From a virus, in the IMG/VR virus record IMGVR_UViG_3300038701_000417, positions 1 through 44,127 of that record: a DNA stretch of 44,127 bases. One strand, given 5' to 3'. Below are positions 21,083 through 28,933 of this stretch, one piece after another. The notes beneath the pieces were generated by a model. That model had not been told where the DNA came from and did no database searches. It saw only the letters and a list, made by a program, of their open reading frames with translations. The position numbers and the translations under genes were made by a program. Positions within the stretch are counted from its first letter, which is position 1; each line of letters opens with the position of its first letter.

Positions 21083-21290
21083 CAATGATAATATAAAAGA
21101 GTTGACGGATTTACAGCAAGACCCGATAAAAGGTTCGTTAGAGGTAATGCGTCGTCACTTTCAAGAATATATTGAATACAACGTGTTGCTGGCGCAGTTG
21201 CGTCGTAAAGCATACGAGGCTTATTTGGCAGAAGGCTTTTCCGAGAGCGAGTCGCTAATTTTATGCCAAAACATGAATATGCTGGGTTGA
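21075..21290 (+). CDS. Small conserved phage-type protein, 71 residues
   Basis: The product MGNNDNIKELTDLQQDPIK... ends with a helix pattern LLAQLRRKAYEAYLAEGFSESE, in parts, which recurs in many phage genomes next to VRR-NUC genes, with no known role. ATG 21075 is preferred to 21066 because GGATGG lies at a proper distance. Its stop TGA is part of the -35 box of the next promoter. Confidence 0.7.
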   Translation: MGNNDNIKELTDLQQDPIKGSLEVMRRHFQEYIEYNVLLAQLRRKAYEAYLAEGFSESESLILCQNMNMLG

Positions 21291-21315
21291 CAGGCTTTGT
21301 TGGCTGGCATATATT
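21287..21315 (+). promoter_or_regulatory. Strong sigma70 promoter for the Ala/Pro-linker protein
   Basis: TTGACA (21287-21292), a 17-base spacer and TATATT (21310-21315) match at 6/6 and 5/6. The -35 box overlaps the stop of the previous gene. A 6-bp hairpin ACTCGC/GCGAGT (21320-21336) would lie at the very 5' end of the transcript and may stabilise it. Confidence 0.8.
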
Positions 21316-21366
21316 AAAGACTCGCAATAAGCGAGTTATCACTAACCTAACCTAATGAGGATTATT

Positions 21367-22059
21367 ATGGACGAGAAAACAACACAACTATTGAACGAAG
21401 CGGTGAACGCTACGCAGACTAATTCTGTCGCACATTGTTTCCCTAATGACGTACAGGCACTTGTCACACAAGGTCTGATCGAAGTCAACGACAGTATTCG
21501 CGAGACGCGTGAAGACGGTCAGTTCACCGGGCGTGTAGCAATGCGTGCTACTCAGGCTGGTATCGCTGCTGCTCAGAATCAAGTGGCTGCTACTGCTGAG
21601 GTACCTGCACCCGCGCCTGTGGCACCTGCTCCGGCTCCCGTCGCACCCGCACCTGTTGCTGCTCCTGTGGCACCTGCTGCTGTTGAGCCAGCGGTAGAGG
21701 CTGCTGCTGCTGCGCCAGCCGAAGGCGGTACAGGCGGTTTTGCTATTGTGAGCGGTTTTGTACCGCCTAAGAAGCAGACGCGTCGTGTCGTTAAAGCTAA
21801 GTACCCATTTGCTGATTTGGATAATGGCGGAGCATTCTTTGTGCCAGCCACGGAAGAGCGCCCAGACCCTAAAAAGTCAATGGCATCTACCATTTCCAGC
21901 GCTAACAACAAATTCAAAGAATTTGAGCCTTCTCGTTACTTCAAGTCGTTTGCGGTACTGAAGGGCGAAAAGTTCGGCGACGTTGTTGCTGACCAAGATG
22001 GCTGCTATGTTGTTCGTATGGACGAAGCACGCCCGGCAACTGTTGAAGCTGCCGAATAA
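21367..22059 (+). CDS. Two-domain protein with Ala/Pro linker, highly expressed, function unknown
   Basis: The 230-residue product has an N-terminal helical domain (about 1-78), a linker of about 45 residues made almost only of Ala, Pro and Val, and a C-terminal domain (about 125-225) with GGFAIVSGFVPPKKQTRR, KYPFADLDNGGAFFVP and SSANNKFKEFEPSRYFKSFAV, read in parts. The basic, aromatic C-terminal half resembles DNA-binding domains of small phage SSB-like or transcription-coactivator-like proteins by impression only. It has its own strong promoter and strong terminator, so it is a monocistronic, probably abundant protein. GAGG precedes ATG 21367; ATG 21355 is less likely. Confidence 0.7.
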   Translation: MDEKTTQLLNEAVNATQTNSVAHCFPNDVQALVTQGLIEVNDSIRETREDGQFTGRVAMRATQAGIAAAQNQVAATAEVPAPAPVAPAPAPVAPAPVAAPVAPAAVEPAVEAAAAAPAEGGTGGFAIVSGFVPPKKQTRRVVKAKYPFADLDNGGAFFVPATEERPDPKKSMASTISSANNKFKEFEPSRYFKSFAVLKGEKFGDVVADQDGCYVVRMDEARPATVEAAE

Positions 22060-22084
22060 GCATTGCCCACAGGGTAATATGAGA

Positions 22085-22117
22085 GGGAAGTCCTTTTGGG
22101 CTTCCCTTTTTGTTTTT
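22085..22117 (+). terminator. Strong intrinsic terminator
   Basis: GGGAAGTCC and GGGCTTCCC (22085-22093 and 22098-22106) form a 9-pair stem with one G-T pair and a TTTT loop, followed by TTTTTGTTTTT. It ends the transcript of the Ala/Pro-linker gene and separates early from late genes. Confidence 0.92.
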
Positions 22118-22120
22118 ATG

Positions 22121-22129
22121 TGCTACTAT
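22121..22129 (+). promoter_or_regulatory. Possible extended -10 promoter of the late operon
   Basis: TGCTACTAT fits an extended -10 element (TGn then a 4/6 -10 box) with no recognisable -35. It is the only promoter-like signal between the terminator and the first late gene, and a phage-specific activator may be needed. Confidence 0.3.
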
Positions 22130-22141
22130 ATGTTTGATCGA

Positions 22142-22179
22142 ACCCGCCAAGCCTATCCGCGATGCTCAAATTGGCGGGT
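22142..22179. other. 9-bp hairpin in the leader of the late operon
   Basis: ACCCGCCAA (22142-22150) and TTGGCGGGT (22171-22179) are perfect inverted copies with a 20-base loop, followed by CTTTCT. It may be a second weak terminator or a 5' leader element of the late mRNA. Confidence 0.6.
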
Positions 22180-22209
22180 CTTTCTGTAAACCAATCTTAG
22201 GAGGTTCTT

Positions 22210-22470
22210 ATGGCTAATGCTGATGAAGTGGCTAAATATGCCAAGCCCGGAGGTGGTACAACGGCAGTAGATGTTATTCTTATCACAGCAGGGGCAAGCC
22301 CCTTGGCCAAACCTGTTCGCGCTATTCGCGCTAACGGCGCAGGAACCGTGACGGTGACAACATTCGCTGGTAATTCTGTTGTGTGTAATTTTGCCGCAGG
22401 TGAGACTCGTTTCATCGGCGCTACGCACGTAACAGCCGCTACCGCAACTGGACTTGAAGGTATGGTATAA
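22210..22470 (+). CDS. Small beta-rich spike-base-like protein, 86 residues
   Basis: The product MANADEVAKYAKPGGG... is nearly all short strands with Ala/Gly/Thr (AIRANGAGTVTVTTFAGN, CNFAAGETRFIGATHV, ATGLEGMV). The pattern and size recall the small spike-base protein of gene transfer agents (Rcc01079 type). A strong AGGAGG precedes the ATG. It is the first late gene, and its stop overlaps the next start by one base, so it probably makes a complex with the lectin-like protein that follows. Assignment is by resemblance only. Confidence 0.55.
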   Translation: MANADEVAKYAKPGGGTTAVDVILITAGASPLAKPVRAIRANGAGTVTVTTFAGNSVVCNFAAGETRFIGATHVTAATATGLEGMV

Positions 22471-23234
22471 TGTACGGGCTAGGCTTGAACAACAGCGATG
22501 TGATGACGCTTCAGGCGGCTATTCCCGGTGGTGGTCCTGTTGAGCCGGGCCTAGCGATGTGGATTGACGCATCGGATACCGACACCATGCTGAAGGAAGG
22601 CGATAACGGAAATCCACCGTTGGGCTTTGAGGTTGATACTTGCTTAGATAAATCGGGCAACGGCAACGACTGGACAGAACTCAGTGCATCGCGCAATCCG
22701 CTGCTGACGACTGACGGCGGACGGCAGGTGTTGGACTTCCAAACAACGTCAGATTACATGGGTATCAATGCACTGGGCGACATGGGTACTATATTCATGG
22801 TCTACAGGGGCCACGTCGAGGTAGATGCCGCCACAGGGAACGGCGACTGGTTGCGTGATATGACTACGGGAGATTCTATTAAGAGCGGACCCGGAACTTC
22901 AACATTGACGGACGAAATACTCTGGGTTGCTTTTGGTAGCGGTCCGTCTGAGCGATCAGGCTGGGAGTCTGCCGTCGATAGTATCGACAACACCGACTAC
23001 CATCTGTATACCTTCGTCTACAACGCCACAGACGAACGTTATGACATATATTTAGATGGCGTATTTAAGACTACTGGCACAACCACACATTCAATTTGGA
23101 CTATGGCGAATGGTGGCCGTGTTGCAAACAATCAGGCGGGGCGTTACGCTGAAGTTCTCGTTTACAACGATGTCAAGGATTCCGCTTTCATTGCAGCGAA
23201 GGAAGCGGCCCTCACAACAAAATGGAACCTGTGA
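22470..23234 (+). CDS. LamG/concanavalin-like lectin domain protein (spike or fibre)
   Basis: The 254-residue protein shows the LamG-like jelly-roll pattern: PGLAMWIDASDTDTM, DKSGNGNDWTE, RQVLDFQTTSDYM, GTIFMVYRG, YHLYTFVYNATDERYDIYLDGV, and RYAEVLVYNDV near the end. This fold binds sugars in phage spikes and fibres. The position at the head of the late operon, next to the spike-base-like gene, supports a receptor-binding role at the virion surface. It has no catalytic residues that I can recognise. Confidence 0.75.
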   Translation: MYGLGLNNSDVMTLQAAIPGGGPVEPGLAMWIDASDTDTMLKEGDNGNPPLGFEVDTCLDKSGNGNDWTELSASRNPLLTTDGGRQVLDFQTTSDYMGINALGDMGTIFMVYRGHVEVDAATGNGDWLRDMTTGDSIKSGPGTSTLTDEILWVAFGSGPSERSGWESAVDSIDNTDYHLYTFVYNATDERYDIYLDGVFKTTGTTTHSIWTMANGGRVANNQAGRYAEVLVYNDVKDSAFIAAKEAALTTKWNL

Positions 23235-23941
23235 TGGACATACTGTGGGTACAGAAGAGACTAGCATATCATGGTTTCAATCCCGGTCCGCTGGACGGGA
23301 TAATCGGACCAAAAACTAAATCTGCACTTATCAGCTTCAAACGATCTGTTGGGCTAAAGGCGCGGTGGTATGTTGGTCCAATTACGACTGCTGCCTTGCG
23401 ACAGGACCGTAAAGCAGGTAATGATTATACACAAGATAGCGACCCTATCTGGCTAAAGGTTGCGTTGTCATATCTTGGCTTGAAAGAGATAAAAGGGCCA
23501 CATCACGAACAACAGATACTATCGTGGTGGGAGAAAATAAAGATGCCGTTCCGTGATGACGAAACGCCTTGGTGCGCTGCTTACGTTGGCGGCGTGCTGG
23601 AAGAGTGTGGTATTCGTTCTACGCGATCTGGTATGGCGCGTTCTTACACTAAATTTGGCATGGAGCTTGACAATCCGGCGCGTGGCGCAATCGTGACGTT
23701 CTGGCGCGGTAAGCGTAATGGCCCTTCGGGACACGTTGGGTTTGTTATGGGCAAGGATGCTAATAACAACATTATGGTACTCGGCGGAAACCAAGGAAAC
23801 GAAGTTTCAATTAAACCTTTTGCAATTAACAGAGTTTTGTCGTATCATTGGCCTCGGACGCACTCGTTGGATACCGTGGCTGGTTACAGTCAACTAGCTT
23901 TGCTAGACTCCGATGGCGTTGTTTCCACAAACGAAGCATAG
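23234..23941 (+). CDS. Endolysin: peptidoglycan-binding domain plus CHAP/NlpC-like cysteine peptidase
   Basis: The 235-residue protein has an N-terminal peptidoglycan-binding domain (WVQKRLAYHGFNPGPLDGIIG, in parts, about 5-50) and a C-terminal cysteine peptidase/amidase of the TIGR02594 type: Cys114 in TPWCAAYVGG, His near 166 in SGHVGF, and an Asn in GGNQGNEVS near 185. It would cut peptidoglycan at the end of infection. There is no signal peptide, so it depends on the holin. The start at 23234 shares TGATG with the previous stop; an in-frame ATG at 23222 is also possible. The holin and spanin genes follow at once. Confidence 0.9.
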   Translation: MDILWVQKRLAYHGFNPGPLDGIIGPKTKSALISFKRSVGLKARWYVGPITTAALRQDRKAGNDYTQDSDPIWLKVALSYLGLKEIKGPHHEQQILSWWEKIKMPFRDDETPWCAAYVGGVLEECGIRSTRSGMARSYTKFGMELDNPARGAIVTFWRGKRNGPSGHVGFVMGKDANNNIMVLGGNQGNEVSIKPFAINRVLSYHWPRTHSLDTVAGYSQLALLDSDGVVSTNEA

Positions 23942-23950
23942 GAGCATATC

Positions 23951-24133
23951 ATGTTACCAGAAGTAGTAGGAAGTACCGTACGCACCATTGCAGCAGCAGG
24001 TGCAGGTTATCTCGTGAATAAGGGATTTATTGACGCTGCCAGCACAGAAGTTGTCGTTGGTATTGTCATCGGTGTTGTCACGTTGGCTTGGTCCATCTGG
24101 CAGAAGAAACGCGCTAAAGACGCAGCAAGTTAA
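23951..24133 (+). CDS. Holin, two transmembrane segments, 60 residues
   Basis: The product has a first hydrophobic segment (about residues 8-25, rich in Ala/Gly), a second (VVVGIVIGVVTLAWSIW, about 34-50) and a basic C-terminal end (QKKRAKDAAS), typical of small class II holins. GGAGC precedes the ATG. It follows the endolysin and its stop overlaps the start of the spanin gene. It should form lesions in the inner membrane to release the endolysin. Confidence 0.85.
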   Translation: MLPEVVGSTVRTIAAAGAGYLVNKGFIDAASTEVVVGIVIGVVTLAWSIWQKKRAKDAAS

Positions 24134-24360
24134 TGTGGGTCGCAGCGATCAAGCTCGCTCTCGCTGTTGCCGCGTTCTTAACAGAACGCGCCCGGCAACG
24201 AGGTGCGCTGCTTGACGCTGAGGCTAAACTTTTAGCGGGGCAGATGAATGTATCACTTGACACACTTGAAGCGGTGCGTAATGCGCGTAATGCTGCTGAG
24301 TCTGATTTCGACCAGTCTGGCGGGTTGCCTAAAGACGACGACCCCAACCTCCGCGATTGA
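24133..24360 (+). CDS. Rz-like: Inner-membrane spanin (Rz-like), 75 residues
   Basis: An N-terminal membrane segment (VAAIKLALAVAAFL) is followed by a charged helix with coiled-coil character (TERARQRGALLDAEAKLLAG and TLEAVRNARNAAESDF, in parts), as in i-spanins. It is shorter than lambda Rz. The o-spanin gene begins inside it in another frame, the classical overlapping Rz/Rz1 layout. The two proteins together fuse the inner and outer membranes in the last step of lysis. Confidence 0.8.
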   Translation: MWVAAIKLALAVAAFLTERARQRGALLDAEAKLLAGQMNVSLDTLEAVRNARNAAESDFDQSGGLPKDDDPNLRD

Positions 24361-24526
24361 AATAACTGACTACGACGACACGGTTTTTATTGACAAACGT
24401 GTTGTTTGTGCGTCTTTTAGTAATATAAGTTATTCGCGTAACGATACGGAGATAACACGTCGTGAAATCGTATCGCATAACGCAGCATACAAAACATTCG
24501 GGTGCGGAGGCCCAACTTTACCATGA
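24281..24526 (+). CDS. Rz1-like: Outer-membrane spanin (Rz1-like lipoprotein), overlapping Rz
   Basis: The reading from ATG 24281 gives MRVMLLSLISTSLAGC, a lipoprotein signal with lipobox LAGC, then a short mature protein with a Pro/Thr-rich start and VCASFSNISYSRNDTEITRRE, in parts, followed by HNAAYKTFGC, a pattern common to many phage o-spanin-type proteins. It starts inside the Rz-like gene and runs past its end, with an ATGA overlap to the next gene. ATG 24290 is an alternative start. No strong ribosome binding site is seen; translation may be coupled. Confidence 0.78.
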   Translation: MRVMLLSLISTSLAGCLKTTTPTSAIEITDYDDTVFIDKRVVCASFSNISYSRNDTEITRREIVSHNAAYKTFGCGGPTLP

Positions 24527-25092
24527 AATTCATAACAGCTATATTTCTTCTTGTCCTCGCTGCTTGCGGCCCCGTGTACGCCCACGATGATGTGACTGAG
24601 ACAAACCGTGTTGATATAACCGCAGACAGCGGCAGTGACAATGTGTCAGATCGTTCCGCCAAACTTATGCTACATCCGACTGTCGAATATCCTTACGGAT
24701 TGATCGGCTGGAAAAACGAGTTCAAGTGCGCGAACAAATACATGGCGACTATTACAGCGCACGGCCTTACTAACGTGAAAGAAGGCGGCGTACGTTACGC
24801 GCATGACCATTTCTCTATCTATACCGCCGATGGCGACTGCAAGATGCTGGGGCGCATAGATATACCGTGGGGTCACGACCACACGCAAATTCAAGTAGAA
24901 AATGCTGACCTTGTGATGAAAGGTGCCGGAACGCGTATTATTATGCGTGATGGCAATGGCTACTGTGAACAGGTTATTGACCCGGAAACCCGTGTTGTAA
25001 CTTGCCAGTCCATTTCCAGCAGCCAAATTATAAAGGCAAATGTAACTCCGTCTGATCGCGGTTATCCTGCCGAATTAAACGTAGGTGACTAA
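24523..25092 (+). CDS. Secreted or lipid-anchored protein of unknown function
   Basis: The product starts MKFITAIFLLVLAACGPVYAHDD, read in parts. The signal has a lipobox-like LAAC and also a possible signal peptidase I site (VYA), so it is exported either way. The mature ~170 residues are mostly strands with two Cys pairs (FKCANKY, DGDCKM, YCEQVI, VTCQS), probably disulfide-bonded, and several His (YAHDHF, GHDHTQ). I do not recognise it. Placed among the lysis genes, it may act in the envelope in lysis or exclusion. GGAGG lies 12 bases upstream of ATG 24523. Confidence 0.7.
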   Translation: MKFITAIFLLVLAACGPVYAHDDVTETNRVDITADSGSDNVSDRSAKLMLHPTVEYPYGLIGWKNEFKCANKYMATITAHGLTNVKEGGVRYAHDHFSIYTADGDCKMLGRIDIPWGHDHTQIQVENADLVMKGAGTRIIMRDGNGYCEQVIDPETRVVTCQSISSSQIIKANVTPSDRGYPAELNVGD

Positions 25093-25112
25093 ATGACAGG
25101 GGGTTACACCAA

Positions 25113-25430
25113 ATGGAGATGGACTTTGCAACGATAATAATTGGTTGGATAATTTCGATGGTTACGCTGGTTGGCGGCATCATTGCGCGAGATCGGTATA
25201 TATCCGCCAGCATATCAACTGGGGATAAGGCTGTGCGAGACGAAATGGATAAGAAAGTCGGTGTGTTGCATGAACGCGTGAATAACACGCGTGATGAATT
25301 TGTACGTCGTGACGATCTTGACGGACACTTGGGCCGCATAGAGAAAACCATAAATAGTATGCACGAAGAGCAGAAAGAGACAAATAAACGTATTGATGGC
25401 TTTATGGCCGAGATGGTGAAGAAAAAGTAA
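25113..25430 (+). CDS. Membrane-anchored coiled-coil protein, 105 residues
   Basis: A single N-terminal membrane segment (TIIIGWIISMVTLVGGIIA, about 7-25) is followed by a charged helix of 70 residues with Glu/Lys/Asp repeats. This is like a second i-spanin or an accessory holin, and like small phage proteins before terminase genes. The ribosome binding site AGGGGG precedes it. In-frame ATGs at 25113 and 25119 are both possible. The stop overlaps the start of the small terminase gene. Confidence 0.65.
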   Translation: MEMDFATIIIGWIISMVTLVGGIIARDRYISASISTGDKAVRDEMDKKVGVLHERVNNTRDEFVRRDDLDGHLGRIEKTINSMHEEQKETNKRIDGFMAEMVKKK

Positions 25431-25918
25431 TGGTAGACCAGCAGATAGACATAACAACCGAGGAAGGGCAAAAGCGACTGTTTGCTTACGAGCTTCTGTG
25501 TAATCCCGATGACGCGTTCAAAGCGGCCTTGGCCGTTTTTGGTGACGACACAGGAAAAGCACTGCAACTATCGACGCAGTGGAAGAACGATCAGGAAGTG
25601 GCTCGGTATGTGCAGGAGTACAAAGAAGAGTTAGGTGACGAGCATTTCCTGCCGTCTAAAGCCGATTCTGCCATGATTGCATATAAGATAGCTAACGATG
25701 CCAAAGTACCCGCTGAGGATAGATTAAAGGCGCTGCGCCTTTATGCGGACATACGTGGCTTTATTGAGAAGCAGGGTACCACTGTGAACAATAACATTCT
25801 AACGTCAAACAAAGTCATGGTTGTTAAAGACCACGGCACTGACGATGAATGGGAAGATAAAATTGCAGCGCAACAGGCAAAATTGATTGAGACTGCCCAT
25901 GCGCCAAGTCCAAACTGA
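25430..25918 (+). CDS. terS: Terminase small subunit
   Basis: The 162-residue acidic protein has a helical N-terminal region with LFAYELLCNPDDAFKAALAVFGDD, in parts, then repeated helices, and a C-terminal end rich in Asp/Glu (DHGTDDEWEDKIAAQQAK), similar to small terminase subunits of siphophages. It directly precedes and overlaps (20 bases) the large terminase gene. It should recognise phage DNA for packaging. The call depends mainly on position, size and helical content. Confidence 0.78.
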   Translation: MVDQQIDITTEEGQKRLFAYELLCNPDDAFKAALAVFGDDTGKALQLSTQWKNDQEVARYVQEYKEELGDEHFLPSKADSAMIAYKIANDAKVPAEDRLKALRLYADIRGFIEKQGTTVNNNILTSNKVMVVKDHGTDDEWEDKIAAQQAKLIETAHAPSPN

Positions 25919-27449
25919 TATATCGTCGGTATGGGAGCCGATACCGGGTTCCTCACAAGAGTTTGCGCTCGATACGCGGTGCAACCATACACTCTATACA
26001 GGTGCGCGTGGACCGGGTAAGACCGACACACAGCTAATGCGCTTTCGCCGCCGTGTGGGTATCGGTTATGGCTCATTCTGGCGCGGTATTATATTTGACC
26101 GCGAATACAAAAACCTTGATGATTTGGTGCATAAATCAAAACGCTGGTTCCCACAGTTTGATGATGGGGCCAAATTCCTAGAAGCTGCAAAGGATTATAA
26201 ATGGGTGTGGCCGACAGGGGAAGAGTTGATGTTCCGTGTCGCCAAAAAAGAAGCCGACTACTGGAACTACCACGGACAAGAGTTTCCATTTATCGGATGG
26301 AACGAGCTTACAAAGTATCCATCGCCCAAGCTGTACGACGACATGATGTCAACAAACCGTTCGTCGTTCTTGCCGTCAAAACATACGCCGAAGAAACGTA
26401 ATAAGGCAGGACGCGAGACTGGCTACGATACCCCGGACGGTTTACCGTTGCCCGAAATACCACTAGAGGTGTTTTCGACAACTAACCCCTTTGGTTCTGG
26501 TCACGGCTGGGTGAAGCGTCGCTTTATCGACCCTGCGTCTTATGGCAACGTTGTACGCGCTACTACGCGTGTATTCAACCCGCGCACGCAGAAAGACGAA
26601 GATATTGTCAAGACTCAAGTTGCGATATTTGGTTCGTACCGTGAGAATATCTACCTGTCGCCTGAGTATGTAGCCGAGTTGGAGAATATAACTGACGAGA
26701 ATAAAAGGGCTGCTTGGTTGCGCGGTGACTGGGATATTGTGGCGGGTGGTGCGCTCGACGACGTTTGGCGACGACATATCCACGTCTTGCCGCGATTTAA
26801 GGTGCCGGACACATGGTTCATCAATCGCTGTTTTGACTGGGGTTCTACACACCCGTTTTCCGTTGGTTGGTTCGCCGAGGCCAATGGCGAGGAAGCTGTG
26901 CTGCCCGATGGTCGCGTGTTCTGTCCGCCGCCGGGTACGTTAATTCAACTTGACGAGTGGTACGGCACAAAAGAGATCGGCTCGAACCAAGGACTGAAGA
27001 TGTCTGCACCCGATATAGCTGTCGGTGTAAAGAAGCAAGATAACAAATTACTTGAACTCGGCTGGGTTAAGGGGTCGATCTGGCCGGGTCCGGCGGACAA
27101 TCAGATACGCGATGTGCGCGAACGCGATGTGGACACTATTGAGACTAAAATGGCCAAAAAGGGTGTACGTTGGACTGACAGCGATAAATCGCCCGGTTCA
27201 CGTCGCAACGGTTTACAGTTGATTCGAGATAGATTACAGGCTAGTATGGAGGGCGAAGGTCCGGGTTTGTATTTTATGGATAACTGTGTTGCATCTATTA
27301 GTACGCTCCCGACGCTACCGCGTGACGAAGATAAACTTGATGACGTAGACACCGAAGCGGAAGATCACCCGTACGATATGATTCGGTACCGCGTTCTTCA
27401 AGGGAGTAATCGTTTAGCGAAAACATTAAACGTCGAATATGCGAGTTAG
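25899..27449 (+). CDS. terL: Terminase large subunit (TerL)
   Basis: From ATG 25899 the product has 516 residues. Walker A is GARGPGKT (about 35-42); Walker B-type residues are in FPFIGWNEL (about 129-137); the C-terminal nuclease domain has CFDWGSTHPF (Asp near 312) and further Asp residues later. It is the ATP-driven packaging motor that also cuts concatemers. It is followed three bases later by the portal gene. The upstream TTG at 25887 would add four residues but is unnecessary. Confidence 0.93.
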   Translation: MRQVQTDISSVWEPIPGSSQEFALDTRCNHTLYTGARGPGKTDTQLMRFRRRVGIGYGSFWRGIIFDREYKNLDDLVHKSKRWFPQFDDGAKFLEAAKDYKWVWPTGEELMFRVAKKEADYWNYHGQEFPFIGWNELTKYPSPKLYDDMMSTNRSSFLPSKHTPKKRNKAGRETGYDTPDGLPLPEIPLEVFSTTNPFGSGHGWVKRRFIDPASYGNVVRATTRVFNPRTQKDEDIVKTQVAIFGSYRENIYLSPEYVAELENITDENKRAAWLRGDWDIVAGGALDDVWRRHIHVLPRFKVPDTWFINRCFDWGSTHPFSVGWFAEANGEEAVLPDGRVFCPPPGTLIQLDEWYGTKEIGSNQGLKMSAPDIAVGVKKQDNKLLELGWVKGSIWPGPADNQIRDVRERDVDTIETKMAKKGVRWTDSDKSPGSRRNGLQLIRDRLQASMEGEGPGLYFMDNCVASISTLPTLPRDEDKLDDVDTEAEDHPYDMIRYRVLQGSNRLAKTLNVEYAS

Positions 27450-27451
27450 CC

Positions 27452-28933
27452 ATGCCAAACGTAACATACAAACGAAAAGAACTAAAGACGGTACAATCGC
27501 AATATACGATCATACGCGACTGTCTGGCTGGCGAGCAGCAAATTAAAGCACAGAGTACAAAGTACCTGCCGATGCCGAACGAGAATGACGAAAGCGAGGC
27601 AGCAGAGCAGCGCTATTCATCATATAAGAAACGCGCCGTATTCTACGGTGCAACCAATCGGACCCTTCGCGGCCTCTGTGGGCAGATATTCATGCGTGAC
27701 CCGATTGCTGAGTTCCCAACCGAGTTAGAGGTGATCGAAAAGGATGCCGATGGTTCGGGCGTTAGTCTAATACAGTTGGCCAAGCGTGGCGCTCGTATGG
27801 TTCTGGGCTATGGCCGTCTTGGTCTTTTCGCTGACTATCCTGCGGTGGACGGGAAGATAACCCGTGAACAATTAGACAATGGCGATGTACGTCCGACAAT
27901 TACAGCATACGAACCTTGGCGCATCATAAACTGGCGAACCAAAACACGCGGCGCTCGTGTGTTGTTGGAGTTGGTTGTCCTAGAAGAAGACTATATAACC
28001 TCAGACGATGGATTTGAGGCCAAGAAAGAGAAGCAGTATCGTGTTCTGCGGCTCACCGATAAAGACGAATATACTGTGACAATATATCGACGTACAGCTA
28101 AAGGTAGCGGTAGTTACGCAGTTCACAGTAGCTTTACACCAACACTGGCTGACGGCACTACGCTGGACGAAATACCATTCACGTTTGTTGGTTCCGAGAA
28201 TAATGACAGTTCGGTAGATGAACCGCCAATGTACGACATTGCGTCGTTGAATGTGGCGCACTATCGAAACTCTGCGGATTACGAGGAAAGCTCTTTCATG
28301 GTAGGGCAACCAACGCCTGTATTTGCTGGGCTGACTGAAGACTGGGTACAGAACGTACTCAAAGGTAAGGTGATGCTGGGAAGCCGGGGCGCTGTCATGC
28401 TGCCAGAGAATGCGTCTGCTGATCTACTACAGGCTGGCGCAAATACTATGCCTTACGAGGCCATGCAGCACAAAGAGCGTCAAATGATTGCGCTGGGTGC
28501 GCGATTAGTTGAGCAAAAACGCGTGGCGCGTACAGCAACCGAGACAGCCATTGATAATACGTCCGAGAACTCCGTTCTGGCTTCCACCGCTAAGAATTTG
28601 TCGGCTGGTATCATGTGGTGCCTACAGTGGTGCGCTAAGTTCGCTGGGGTCGCGCCTACCGAGGAAGACCTGAAGTTTGTCCTCAACACGGACTTCGACA
28701 TCGCTAAGATGTCTCCTGAAGATCGTCGCCAACTTATTGAAGAGTGGCAGCAAGGTGCTATCGCGTTTGAAGAGATGCGAGCTAATCTCCGCAAGTCTGG
28801 TATTGCTACCCTGAAGGATGACGACGCACGCGATGCTATCGAAATCGACCAAGCCCAAATACCCGGAGCCGAAGATACCGGGGAGGGGAACATAAACGAG
28901 GGCGATGGTGATGGTGACTCAAACGACGAATGA
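27452..28933 (+). CDS. Portal protein (DUF4055 type)
   Basis: The 493-residue protein matches the DUF4055 portal pattern: YTIIRDCLAGEQQIKAQ, YLPMPNENDESEAAEQRYSS, YKKRAVFYGATNRTLRGLCG, in parts, and the later DWVQNVLKGKVMLGSRGA region. Twelve copies would form the ring through which DNA enters the head. The last ~25 residues are very acidic and overlap the next gene. Position between terminase and the minor head protein agrees. Confidence 0.9.
   Translation: MPNVTYKRKELKTVQSQYTIIRDCLAGEQQIKAQSTKYLPMPNENDESEAAEQRYSSYKKRAVFYGATNRTLRGLCGQIFMRDPIAEFPTELEVIEKDADGSGVSLIQLAKRGARMVLGYGRLGLFADYPAVDGKITREQLDNGDVRPTITAYEPWRIINWRTKTRGARVLLELVVLEEDYITSDDGFEAKKEKQYRVLRLTDKDEYTVTIYRRTAKGSGSYAVHSSFTPTLADGTTLDEIPFTFVGSENNDSSVDEPPMYDIASLNVAHYRNSADYEESSFMVGQPTPVFAGLTEDWVQNVLKGKVMLGSRGAVMLPENASADLLQAGANTMPYEAMQHKERQMIALGARLVEQKRVARTATETAIDNTSENSVLASTAKNLSAGIMWCLQWCAKFAGVAPTEEDLKFVLNTDFDIAKMSPEDRRQLIEEWQQGAIAFEEMRANLRKSGIATLKDDDARDAIEIDQAQIPGAEDTGEGNINEGDGDGDSNDE

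Noticed and set aside
21579-21917. Minus-strand frame of 112 codons rich in Ala, Gly and Thr
   Set aside because: It is the reverse of the Ala/Pro linker of the gene at 21367; no ribosome binding site.
25028-25567. Long minus-strand frame of 179 codons over the terminase small subunit
   Set aside because: No ribosome binding site, unlikely composition, and fully antisense to two well-supported genes.
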